A DNA stretch of 64,000 bases from Cyanobium usitatum str. Tous (GTDB lineage Bacteria; Cyanobacteriota; Cyanobacteriia; PCC-6307; Cyanobiaceae), in assembly GCF_963920485.1 (NCBI RefSeq), contig NZ_OY986431.1:1426001-1490000 (forward strand). Reading direction: 5' to 3'. Position 1 is the first letter of the stretch; every line of letters begins with the position of its first letter. A program made the position numbers and the translations under genes. Below are positions 15,978 to 23,699 of this stretch, piece after piece. Under the pieces are notes generated by a model, which saw only the letters and a list, made by a program, of their open reading frames with translations, was not told the origin of the DNA and made no database searches.

Positions 15978-17137
15978 AGAAGGGGTGGAAAACAGAGCTC
16001 CTAGGCGAGCTTTGCGACGTGCTCGACCACAAGCGCAAGCCAATCACAAAGCGAGACCGCGAGGCCGGAGAGTATCCCTACTACGGTGCAACCGGTGTGC
16101 TCGACAACGTCGCCGGATATTTGTTCGACGAACCGCTGGTTCTCGTCGGCGAAGATGGCGCGAAGTGGGCATCAGGCGAGAACACCGCCTTCGCAGTCGA
16201 GGGAAAGATATGGGTCAACAATCACGCTCATGTCTTGAGGCCGCATCGAACCGTGCTTGTCGACAACTGGCTCATCTACCACCTAAACCACACCGACCTG
16301 ATCGAGTTTGTTTCAGGCCTGACCGTTCCGAAGCTCAACCAAGGCCGCCTGCGTGAGATTCCGATTCCCGTCCCCCCGCTAGCCGAACAGCAGCGGATTG
16401 TTGGGCTGCTGGACGAAGCGTTTGAGGGCATCGCCACCGCCAAAGCCAAGGCCGAAAAGAACCTCCAAAATGCCCGCGCCCTCTTCGAAAGCCACCTCCA
16501 ATCTGTCTTCACCCAGAATGGAGAAGCGTGGGTGAAGACGACATTAGAGGAAATGATTGAAAGCAACATCATTGGCCTCACCAAGAACAGCAGTGAGCAA
16601 GGGAACGACAAAGCTTGGCCCTACGTGAAGATGAACAACATTACACGGAACAGTGGTTTTGATTTCTCAAATTATACCTGCGTTGATGCTATTGCCGAAG
16701 AGGTTAGCAAATTCTCGCTCAAGGATGGCGACTTCTTGTTCAACACGCGGAATAGTCACGAGTTGGTCGGAAAGTCCTGCATCTATGAATCCGACTCGAA
16801 TGATATCGTCCTGTATAACAACAATATTATGCGAATCCGCTTTCACAGAGGGATTGATCCCGGATTCGTTCTGCTTGCGTTCTCGTCCAAAAGCGTTGCG
16901 GATGAGCTCAATGCATTGAAGAGCGGCTCGACCAACGTTTCGGCCATCTACTTTAAAGACCTTAAATCGCTAGTTATCCCGATTCCCCCAATTGAGGAGC
17001 AAAAGAAGATCGCTGCCAAACTTAAAACCATCGACGCCGAAACCCAACGCCTCGCCCGCCTCTATGAGCGGAAGCTAGCCGCACTAGAGGTGTTGAAGAA
17101 GTCGCTACTACATCAAGCTTTCAGTGGGGAGCTTTAA
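15974..17137 (+). CDS. hsdS: Type I restriction-modification specificity subunit
   Basis: A 387-residue two-module HsdS. The first target-recognition domain (about 1-135) ends IPIPVPPLAEQQRIVGLLDE and runs into the central coiled coil. The second (about 185-330) ends LVIPIPPIEEQKKIAAKL and leads into the C-terminal coiled coil LYERKLAALEVLKKSLLHQAF. Each half reads one part of a bipartite site; the sequence recognised cannot be predicted here. It overlaps hsdM and is 9 bp from hsdR. The second recognition domain is lower in GC than its surroundings, consistent with shuffling of recognition domains. Confidence 0.95.
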   Translation: MKKGWKTELLGELCDVLDHKRKPITKRDREAGEYPYYGATGVLDNVAGYLFDEPLVLVGEDGAKWASGENTAFAVEGKIWVNNHAHVLRPHRTVLVDNWLIYHLNHTDLIEFVSGLTVPKLNQGRLREIPIPVPPLAEQQRIVGLLDEAFEGIATAKAKAEKNLQNARALFESHLQSVFTQNGEAWVKTTLEEMIESNIIGLTKNSSEQGNDKAWPYVKMNNITRNSGFDFSNYTCVDAIAEEVSKFSLKDGDFLFNTRNSHELVGKSCIYESDSNDIVLYNNNIMRIRFHRGIDPGFVLLAFSSKSVADELNALKSGSTNVSAIYFKDLKSLVIPIPPIEEQKKIAAKLKTIDAETQRLARLYERKLAALEVLKKSLLHQAFSGEL

Positions 17138-17146
17138 TTACCGCTA

Positions 17147-19486
17147 ATGAACGAAGCGGAAACTCGCGCTGAACTTATTGATCCGCTTCTAGCCACAGCC
17201 GGTTGGGGAGTGGTTGATGGCAGCAGGATTCGCCGTGAGTTCTCCATCACTCCTGGCCGTATTGAAGGCGCGGGTAAGCGTGGGAAGTCTTTGACTGCCG
17301 ATTACGTACTCACTTATCGAAATTGTCAATTGGCGGTGGTGGAGGCAAAGCCCGACACCGCAGCGCTAACTGAGGGTGTCGCTCAAGCCAAGGACTACGC
17401 CGACAAACTGCAAATCCGTTTCACCTACTCCAGTAATGGAAAGGGGATCTATGCCATTGATATGGACAGTGGCGAGGAAGGTGAGGTTGAGACCTTCCCC
17501 ACACCAGAGGAGCTATGGAACCGCACCTTCGCAGTTGAGAACGAGTGGCGTGATCGCTTTTCTGCCATCCCCTACCAAGACAAGGGAGGTAGTTGGCAGA
17601 TTCGCTTCTACCAAGACATTGCCGTCAGACGGGTATTGGAAGCGCTCGCCGCCCGCAAAGACCGCATCCTGTTGACCCTTGCCACGGGGACAGGCAAGAC
17701 CTCAATTGCCTTCCAGATCATCTGGAAGCTGTTCCAAGCCAGATGGAACCTCTCCTCCCAACCCACCAGACGCCCTCGGATTCTTTTCCTGGCCGACCGA
17801 AACACCCTCGCAAAGCAGGCTTTCAACGACTTCACCAGCTTCGCGGCCTTTGAGGAGAACGCCCTGGCCCGCCTTCGGCCAGATGAGTTGCGCAGGAGGG
17901 GTCGGGTACCGACCAACGCCAGCGTTTTCCTGACGATCTTTCAGACGTTCATGTCAGGCCCTGCGGAAGATGGGAAGCCTTCCCCATGGTTTGGGCAGTA
18001 CCCGCCTGACTTCTTTGATTTCATCGTGATTGATGAGTGCCACAGAGGAGGCGCAAACAGCGAATCAACTTGGCGGGACATCCTCGAATACTTCAAGCCA
18101 GCGGTTCAGCTGGGTTTGACGGCTACCCCTCGTCGCACGGAAAACACCGACACCTACGCCTACTTCGGCGAGCCGGTCTACACCTATTCACTCAAGGAGG
18201 GGATCAACGACGGATACCTCACGCCTTTCCGCGTCAAGCAGATCAGCACATCGCTGGATGAATACGTCTACACACCTGATGACATGGTGCTGGAAGGTGA
18301 TGTGGAAGCCGGCCGCCGCTACACCGAAGCCGAGTTCAACCGCATCATCGAGATAAAGCAGCGCGAGAAGCAACGGGTAGAAATTCTGCTAAACCAGATC
18401 GACCAACGCCAGAAAACCATTGTTTTCTGCGCCACCCAGGAGCACGCACTGGCGATCCGCGACCTAATCAACCAACTCAAGAGCAGCTCCAATCCCAACT
18501 ACTGCCAGCGAGTCACGGCTGACGATGGCGAGCTTGGCGAGACGCACCTAAGCGACTTCCAGGACAACGAAAAGTCGATCCCAACAATCCTGACGACTTC
18601 GCAGAAGCTCTCAACAGGGGTGGATGCCAGAAACATTCGCAATATCGCCCTGCTGCGACCCGTCAACTCAATGATCGAGTTCAAGCAGATCGTCGGTCGG
18701 GGCACGCGCCTCTATGACGGCAAGGATTACTTCACGATCCTCGACTTCGTCAAGGCATACCAGCTGTTTAGTGATCCCGAATGGGATGGCCCCCCTGAAG
18801 CCGTCGACCCCCCTGACAAGCCCCCAAAGCCCAAACCCGACGTCGACGAACCTGAAGAGCCTGATGATGAAGGCCTCGAGGAATCACCTCGCCGTAGCAA
18901 GGTCAGCATCAAGCTCGGTGATGGGAAGGAACGGTCCCTGCAGCACATGATGGTGACGAGCTTTTGGCACCCTGATGGCAAGCCGATGAGCTCGACCCAG
19001 TTCATCGAGCTCCTCTACGGCCAGTTGCCTGAATTCGCTAAGGATGAGGCCGAACTCCGTGAGATATGGAGTTCACCAGCCACTCGTAGCAAGCTCTTGC
19101 AGGGCTTGGCTGAAAAAGGTTTTGGTGGCGAGCAGCTTGCTGAAATCCAATCGATCATTTCAGCTGAAAACAGCGACCTGTTCGACGTGCTGGCCTACGT
19201 CGCCTATGCCCTTGGTCCAATCCCGCGAGAAGAGCGTGCCCAACAAGCCCGCTTGTATGTCGACTCTCGCTTCAGCTCTAAGCAGCAGGTCTTTATCAAC
19301 TTCGTGCTGCAGCACTACGTGACGATGGGCGTTCAGGAGTTGGCGCAGGAGAAGCTTGCGCCACTTCTGAGGCTTCGTTACCAGAATTCGATTGCTGATG
19401 CACTGAACGACCTAGGTGGACCAAAAGAGGTTGGTGATATGTTCGCCCGCTTCCAGCGGTATCTGTATGAACCCATCAACGGGTAG
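17147..19486 (+). CDS. hsdR: Type I restriction-modification endonuclease/translocase subunit
   Basis: A 779-residue motor subunit. The N-terminal nuclease domain has YVLTYRNCQLAVVEAKPD (PD-(D/E)xK type, about 50-70). The SF2 helicase has Walker A LATGTGKTS (about 178-186), a DECH box in VIDECHRGG (about 293-301), GLTATPRR, and motif VI IVGRGTRLYDG. A proline/acid-rich linker (DPPDKPPKPKPDVDEPEEP) separates it from a helical C-terminal domain for HsdM/S contact. No frameshift or missing motif is seen, so the system looks functional. Confidence 0.95.
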   Translation: MNEAETRAELIDPLLATAGWGVVDGSRIRREFSITPGRIEGAGKRGKSLTADYVLTYRNCQLAVVEAKPDTAALTEGVAQAKDYADKLQIRFTYSSNGKGIYAIDMDSGEEGEVETFPTPEELWNRTFAVENEWRDRFSAIPYQDKGGSWQIRFYQDIAVRRVLEALAARKDRILLTLATGTGKTSIAFQIIWKLFQARWNLSSQPTRRPRILFLADRNTLAKQAFNDFTSFAAFEENALARLRPDELRRRGRVPTNASVFLTIFQTFMSGPAEDGKPSPWFGQYPPDFFDFIVIDECHRGGANSESTWRDILEYFKPAVQLGLTATPRRTENTDTYAYFGEPVYTYSLKEGINDGYLTPFRVKQISTSLDEYVYTPDDMVLEGDVEAGRRYTEAEFNRIIEIKQREKQRVEILLNQIDQRQKTIVFCATQEHALAIRDLINQLKSSSNPNYCQRVTADDGELGETHLSDFQDNEKSIPTILTTSQKLSTGVDARNIRNIALLRPVNSMIEFKQIVGRGTRLYDGKDYFTILDFVKAYQLFSDPEWDGPPEAVDPPDKPPKPKPDVDEPEEPDDEGLEESPRRSKVSIKLGDGKERSLQHMMVTSFWHPDGKPMSSTQFIELLYGQLPEFAKDEAELREIWSSPATRSKLLQGLAEKGFGGEQLAEIQSIISAENSDLFDVLAYVAYALGPIPREERAQQARLYVDSRFSSKQQVFINFVLQHYVTMGVQELAQEKLAPLLRLRYQNSIADALNDLGGPKEVGDMFARFQRYLYEPING

Positions 19487-19679
19487 CCAACTGCCTATGA
19501 AGATGTGACGGGTGAAGGTCTTGCTCCTGTCCAGGCGAGCTTCTTTATGACTCCACATCTGTGCTGGAGAGAACTAGGCCTCATCCAGAGACAGATCACT
19601 TTGACGCCTGAGCACGCTTGCAGCCATTGCCGACTGTCGGCAAGAAGGCGACAGTGGCCAAGAACAGATCCCGAACGTG

Positions 19680-20708
19680 ATGCCCCTGGCCCCGGGAACC
19701 ATCCTGCCTGCACTGCTGGCCCTGGTGGGCGGCGGACTTCTTTCGACCCTGTTGGCGCGGGTGCTCACACTGGCCCTGAGCCGGGTGGTGCGGCGCACAA
19801 GGAACCAGACTGACGACTTCGTGGTGCAGGCGCTGGGAGAAACGATTCCCCCGGCCGGCTGGGTAGTGAGTGCCGCCGTGGCGTGGCAGATCATTTCCAC
19901 CAGCGCAGCCGGCGATCAGGTGGCCTTCGGGCTGGCGAAACTGATCCTGGTGATCCTGCTGGTGCGGCTGGTGAACCGCATCAGTATTCGGCTGTTGCAG
20001 AGCTGGGCCCGCCGCCAGAACAACGATGCCGTCGCCACGATGATCAGTTCGCTGGCGCCCTTGGTGCGGGCACTGGTGTGGACCGTGGGAGCGGTGTTCT
20101 ATCTGCAGAACATCGGTGTGCAGATGGCAGCGATCTGGGCCCTGCTGAGTGCCGGCGGCATCGGGGTCGGACTGGCCCTGCGAGAGCCGGTGGCGGAGTT
20201 TTTTGAATACATCACAATCCTGCTCGACAAACCCTTTGTGAGTGGTCAGTTCATCAACGTGGGCGATGTGTGGGGCACGGTGGAGCGCGTGGGTGTGCGC
20301 AGCACTCGCCTGCGCAGCATCAACGGTGAAGCAATCGTGATGAGCAACAGCGCGCTCACCGAGTCAGTGGTGGCCAACTACGGCGCCATGCAGCGCCGGC
20401 GCCTGATCTACCGCCTTGGGGTGACCTACGACACCAGCCACGCCACGTTGGAGCGCATTCCAGAGCTGCTCAAGGGGATTGTGGAAGGGGGAGGCGATGC
20501 CGAATTTGATCGCTGTCACTTTGTGGCCTTCAACGACAGCAGTCTTGATTTCGAACTCGTGTATTTCGTTCCCACCAATGATTTCGACCGAGCGATGACC
20601 GTGCAGCAGCGCATCAACCTGGAGATCGTGAAGCGCTTCGCTGAACAAGGCATCGCATTCGCTTTCCCCACACGAACGGTGGAGCTCAACTACACAACGG
20701 CCGACTGA
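19680..20708 (+). CDS. MscS-family mechanosensitive channel
   Basis: About 342 residues with three N-terminal membrane helices (about 8-30, 55-75, 85-100) and two more before the MscS core. The pore-lining helix and start of the beta domain are recognisable in IWALLSAGGIGVGLALREPVAEFF and the following FVSGQFINVGDVWGTVERVGVRSTRLR and NGEAIVMSNSALTES. The C-terminal alpha/beta part is complete. Such channels release solutes under hypo-osmotic shock. The GTG at 19677 immediately before the ATG is an alternative start. It lies inside the island, 193 bp after hsdR; the gap shows nothing clear. Confidence 0.92.
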   Translation: MPLAPGTILPALLALVGGGLLSTLLARVLTLALSRVVRRTRNQTDDFVVQALGETIPPAGWVVSAAVAWQIISTSAAGDQVAFGLAKLILVILLVRLVNRISIRLLQSWARRQNNDAVATMISSLAPLVRALVWTVGAVFYLQNIGVQMAAIWALLSAGGIGVGLALREPVAEFFEYITILLDKPFVSGQFINVGDVWGTVERVGVRSTRLRSINGEAIVMSNSALTESVVANYGAMQRRRLIYRLGVTYDTSHATLERIPELLKGIVEGGGDAEFDRCHFVAFNDSSLDFELVYFVPTNDFDRAMTVQQRINLEIVKRFAEQGIAFAFPTRTVELNYTTAD

Positions 20709-20829
20709 TGCGATCATCACTCGGCTCCGAACGGGGTCACGCTGGCGTCTTAGCTGTTCTGGTGAAGTAGTCATAAGGCACCGGCTCGAGCGTTTTCAGC
20801 GTCTTGTTTCCCTTCAGAGAATGTTCGTC

Positions 20830-21318
20830 TCACGAACCGATGACGCCAATCAGACCGTTCTGCTCGCGTAGCTGTGCGGCGGCGGCGTTGCGGGATGCTG
20901 CTTGCTGTTGTCGGAGTTGCTCGGGCGTGGGGGTGCGTTCGGCCCTGCGAGCCCGTTCGGTTGCCAGGGACTCCTCAATCCCCGCCAAGGCGTCCTGTAA
21001 CGCCGCTTCGCGCATTTCGGCATGACGGTGGGGGCGCTTCAGCTCAAGTTCGTGCACCAGGTCGGGGGTCATTGCCTCCAAACCGTCCAATGCCGCCTGT
21101 AGGGCCAAGCTCAGGGGGCGGCCGTAGGCGATCTCGGCATCTTGGGCACCGACCGGGTTGAGGCTTCGGTAGGCGATTTGCCAGGAAGTGGCTCGGTCAT
21201 CAGACCAACTCCACGGATGAGCGTTGCTCGGGATGTCTTTGGGGTCGATCCCGGCGATAGCCGCTGCTCGCAGCAGTTGCCCGATCTCGAATGTCGGGTC
21301 TTTGACTTGGCGTTCCAT
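20830..21318 (-). CDS. Hypothetical island protein, charged C-terminal helix
   Basis: A 162-residue protein. The first half is soluble and mixed (FEIGQLLRAAAIAGIDPKDIP, WSWSDDRATSWQIAYRSLNP). The second half is a long charged helix rich in Ala, Glu and Arg. I do not recognise it. It is last in a minus-strand run of three small genes (21761-22009, 21339-21755 and this one), spaced like a phage-type packaging or accessory operon. The 20709-20829 gap shows nothing. Confidence 0.6.
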   Translation of the reverse strand: MERQVKDPTFEIGQLLRAAAIAGIDPKDIPSNAHPWSWSDDRATSWQIAYRSLNPVGAQDAEIAYGRPLSLALQAALDGLEAMTPDLVHELELKRPHRHAEMREAALQDALAGIEESLATERARRAERTPTPEQLRQQQAASRNAAAAQLREQNGLIGVIGS

Positions 21319-21338
21319 AGGTCTTTAGGTGTGCAGGG

Positions 21339-21755
21339 CTACACGTCGATCACCTGCGAGTGATCCACGCCGTCTTCTATGGCTTGGAGTTGGCTTCGAA
21401 TCGCCTGGAGCTGCTTGCGCTGCTCGGCCTCCAGGACGTTTTGGCTCAAGATCTTGAACGCTTCGGAAATGGCGCTGATTCGCGCGTATGCCTTCACCGC
21501 AGGGTCTAGCGCGATGGTCACCAGCTCCTCTGCAAGACGGGGAGAGGCATTAGCAATAAGGGAATTTGCCTGGTTCAGATTTTCGCGAACAACTCGTTCG
21601 ACGAACTCGTTAGCCCTGGGGTCCTTGGCGTACTTGCGCAAGGTGGGGGCCTTCATACCAACTGCACCTGCGGCTTCACTCCAAGAACTACCGCTAGCCG
21701 CAAGCGTCAGAGCCGTGAGGATTCTTGGTGATAGCGGCTTTTCCATCATCAGCAT
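21339..21755 (-). CDS. Small HTH protein resembling phage terminase small subunits
   Basis: A 138-residue protein from the ATG at 21755. An N-terminal HTH is visible in ILTALTLAASGSSWSEAAGA followed by VGMKAPTLRKYAKDP, and a helical part follows (RLAEELVTIALDPAVKAYARIS; AISEAFKILSQNVLEAEQRK). An HTH followed by this kind of helical oligomerisation region is the layout of terminase small subunits and related phage DNA-binding proteins. No large terminase is present, which would fit a satellite using a helper's motor. The frame stays open upstream, but the extra residues overlap the previous gene and look non-coding. Confidence 0.6.
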   Translation of the reverse strand: MLMMEKPLSPRILTALTLAASGSSWSEAAGAVGMKAPTLRKYAKDPRANEFVERVVRENLNQANSLIANASPRLAEELVTIALDPAVKAYARISAISEAFKILSQNVLEAEQRKQLQAIRSQLQAIEDGVDHSQVIDV

Positions 21756-21760
21756 TGCGG

Positions 21761-22009
21761 CTACAGAAACGGGGTACGTGTGATTCGGGTGAACCGTGGC
21801 TTCACCGCACGGCCAAGACGTTTTGCTAGTCCTGGTGCCCTGCGGCAAGCAAGATCTTCGGGCTCTATTCCCTCGTATTGCCACTTCAACCAAGCCATGC
21901 GCGCCCATTCATCTGAAACACGCTGGTTATTGCCAAATAAGGTGGTTGCAACCCGATTTACCCTGCTGAGTTGGGCCCACTCGCTCACGGATAGGTTCGC
22001 GTAATCCAA
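21761..22009 (-). CDS. Small hypothetical protein, first gene of a satellite-like operon
   Basis: An 82-residue protein with an amphipathic first half (YANLSVSEWAQLSRVNRVAT, RVSDEWARMAWLKWQYEGIEP) and a basic tail. It ends five bases before the next gene. No family recognised. It is divergent from the second recombinase across the 22010-22289 intergenic region, which contains a TACTGTTACAC motif also found near 27130. Confidence 0.5.
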   Translation of the reverse strand: MDYANLSVSEWAQLSRVNRVATTLFGNNQRVSDEWARMAWLKWQYEGIEPEDLACRRAPGLAKRLGRAVKPRFTRITRTPFL

Positions 22010-22289
22010 GGCCCTACTACCGTTGCCGAAATCATAACTCTAATTGACGATATTGGTGGTGCTTGCATAGGTTCCCTGGTCCCTGCAACGGATAAGCCAA
22101 AAACCGAACCCTGCCCCCCTTGGGGCTAACCTATGACAGTAAAGCTTATGAAAAGCAGTCAAATTATCAGCGATAGTGTTGATACAGCTAATGGCTCACG
22201 GTTGTACTGTTACACGATGACCGCGTAAAATGGCAATAAGACGCGGTGGCTTGCTGCTACTGGGTTCTCAATTGTCTTGGTTATCGCCA

Positions 22290-22865
22290 ATGAAGACAAA
22301 TCGGTACGGTCAGTCTGCGGTTCTCGACTCGAATCAACTAGACACGCTGATTTCAGCCCTGCAGGGCAAGCACCATCAAGTTCTGGCGGAAGTGTGTCGC
22401 CGGACAGCATGTCGAATCAGTGAAGGTCGACAGCTCACTTGGGCTTCGATCACCAGTGCTGGAATCACCTTCCCCAAGACCATCTGCAAAGGCAAGCTTG
22501 CCTCGCGATCCGTGCCGACGACGGTCAGGCTCCAGGAGGTTTTGACTTCCTGGCGGCGTGAATGGGCCGCTTTGTATGGCCGTGAGCAGAAGCCGAGTGA
22601 CTTTGTGTTTCCAGGCCGTTTTGCCGGAGAGCCAATGAGTTCGCGAGCCTTTATGGACGCACTTGAAAGAGCCGCCCTTGAATCGGGCCTGGATGGCGTC
22701 TCAAGTCACAGTTTTAGGCGATCTGCACTGTCAAGCGCTAGTGAGGCCGGAGTGCCGTTGGCGGCGCTTAGGGCGCTGTCTGGACACCAGTCGCTATCGA
22801 CCCTTCAACGATATTTAGAAATATCGCAATCTGCTCGTGAAGCAGCAGCAGAGGCATTTGCCTAA
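22290..22865 (+). CDS. Short tyrosine recombinase (catalytic domain)
   Basis: About 191 residues from the ATG at 22290; an in-frame ATG at 22230 would add 20 residues. Only the catalytic domain is present: Arg in CRRTACRISEGRQLTW, SHSFRRSALSSA (H-x-x-R), SGHQSLSTLQRYLE with the nucleophile Tyr. The N-terminal core-binding domain of full integrases is missing, as in some XerD-like or integron-like short recombinases. It is the island's second recombinase, in the middle rather than next to an att site. It may resolve DNA or invert segments, or may be a remnant of a second element. Confidence 0.82.
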   Translation: MKTNRYGQSAVLDSNQLDTLISALQGKHHQVLAEVCRRTACRISEGRQLTWASITSAGITFPKTICKGKLASRSVPTTVRLQEVLTSWRREWAALYGREQKPSDFVFPGRFAGEPMSSRAFMDALERAALESGLDGVSSHSFRRSALSSASEAGVPLAALRALSGHQSLSTLQRYLEISQSAREAAAEAFA

Positions 22866-22901
22866 TTGATCCTAGTAATAGGGCCCTCCGCTTCCCTGCA
22901 G

Positions 22902-23234
22902 ATGCCGGTTTCTATTTTTCGAGCAGAAGATGGAAGCGAATGGAACTCCTGGGAGGAGGCTGAAAAGCACGAGACACGTTGTCGACTCCTATCCGAAAAG
23001 ATCCAAGCGCTTGGCGGGTCTAGTCAGCTAGTTCAACTAATTCAAAAGGTGCCTCTCGATAATGCGAGGAGAACTCGCTCTTCTTTTATAGAAGACTATC
23101 TGGATGGCTGTGATGATTACAGGCTCTCTTTTATTGCTGATAATCTTGAGGAGATTGTTCTTTTTGGCAAGTGGCTTGAGCCAGTTCTAGAAGAATGCGG
23201 ACCTAATCCGCCACCTCTAAAGCAGAGCTGGTGA
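22902..23234 (+). CDS. Hypothetical acidic protein
   Basis: A 110-residue protein from the ATG at 22902 (MPVSIFRAEDGSEWNSWEEA). The opening FxAxDGxEWxSxxEAExHE pattern is common in phage-encoded small proteins that begin with a short beta hairpin; the rest is helical and acidic. It is 36 bp after the recombinase and on the same strand, so probably in its operon. No known function recognised. Confidence 0.6.
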   Translation: MPVSIFRAEDGSEWNSWEEAEKHETRCRLLSEKIQALGGSSQLVQLIQKVPLDNARRTRSSFIEDYLDGCDDYRLSFIADNLEEIVLFGKWLEPVLEECGPNPPPLKQSW

Positions 23235-23397
23235 TCACCCTTCTTGGTTCGACCGCCAACGTCAGGCACCATGGGGATGGCGGTGGCAGTTCGTCGCCGG
23301 GTTGCAGCATCACCATCGACAGCGCCGGCGGCGCCTGAAGGATCGCGACGCGATTAGCCCTGCGGAGCAAGCTGGCTAGTTCTCGGGAGTTGTCCAT
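23203..23397 (-). CDS. Possible small hypothetical protein
   Basis: A 64-residue reading frame (MDNSRELASLLRRANRVAIL...) overlapping the end of the previous gene by 32 bp on the opposite strand. Composition is protein-like, with an amphipathic start, but there is no recognisable family and no clear ribosome site. Confidence 0.35.
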   Translation of the reverse strand: MDNSRELASLLRRANRVAILQAPPALSMVMLQPGDELPPPSPWCLTLAVEPRRVITSSALEVAD

Positions 23398-23699
23398 TGG
23401 AAGCTGGGAGGGATTTCCCCTCAGGATGACAGATTTTTGAAGAGTAGATTTTTTAGAGCTGTTAGGCCCTGCTGGGTTTTTATAGGAGAGTAAAAAGGTC
23501 TTTTCTTTACTATCTTTGCTTTCTATCAGTCATGCCAGCGGATCTCATCGCCTCGAAAAGGATTGTCTTTGCCTTTCTAAGGCTTCTAAGCCTCGCAGGG
23601 CCGAAAGCATCCAGTCATTGATGGCCAAAGGCAAAGCGTTCGATTGTCATGAGACCCCCTGCGCTGCAGTGAAGTTCGAAAGAAATCAAAGATGCCGGG
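23398..23699. other. Intergenic stretch in the island, AT-richer
   Basis: About 300 bp with T-runs (23430-23520) between the small genes and the end of the primase-helicase gene. A plus-strand reading frame at 23516-23719 is not convincing (Ser/Arg/Lys-rich, no family, runs into the primase 3' end). I see no clean hairpin. It could hold the terminator of the minus-strand replication operon or an origin, but no iterons are evident. Confidence 0.4.

Noticed and set aside
19505-19813. Plus-strand frame between hsdR and the MscS gene
   Set aside because: It runs into the MscS coding sequence in another frame and has a Pro/Gly/Ala/His-rich composition typical of a shadow.
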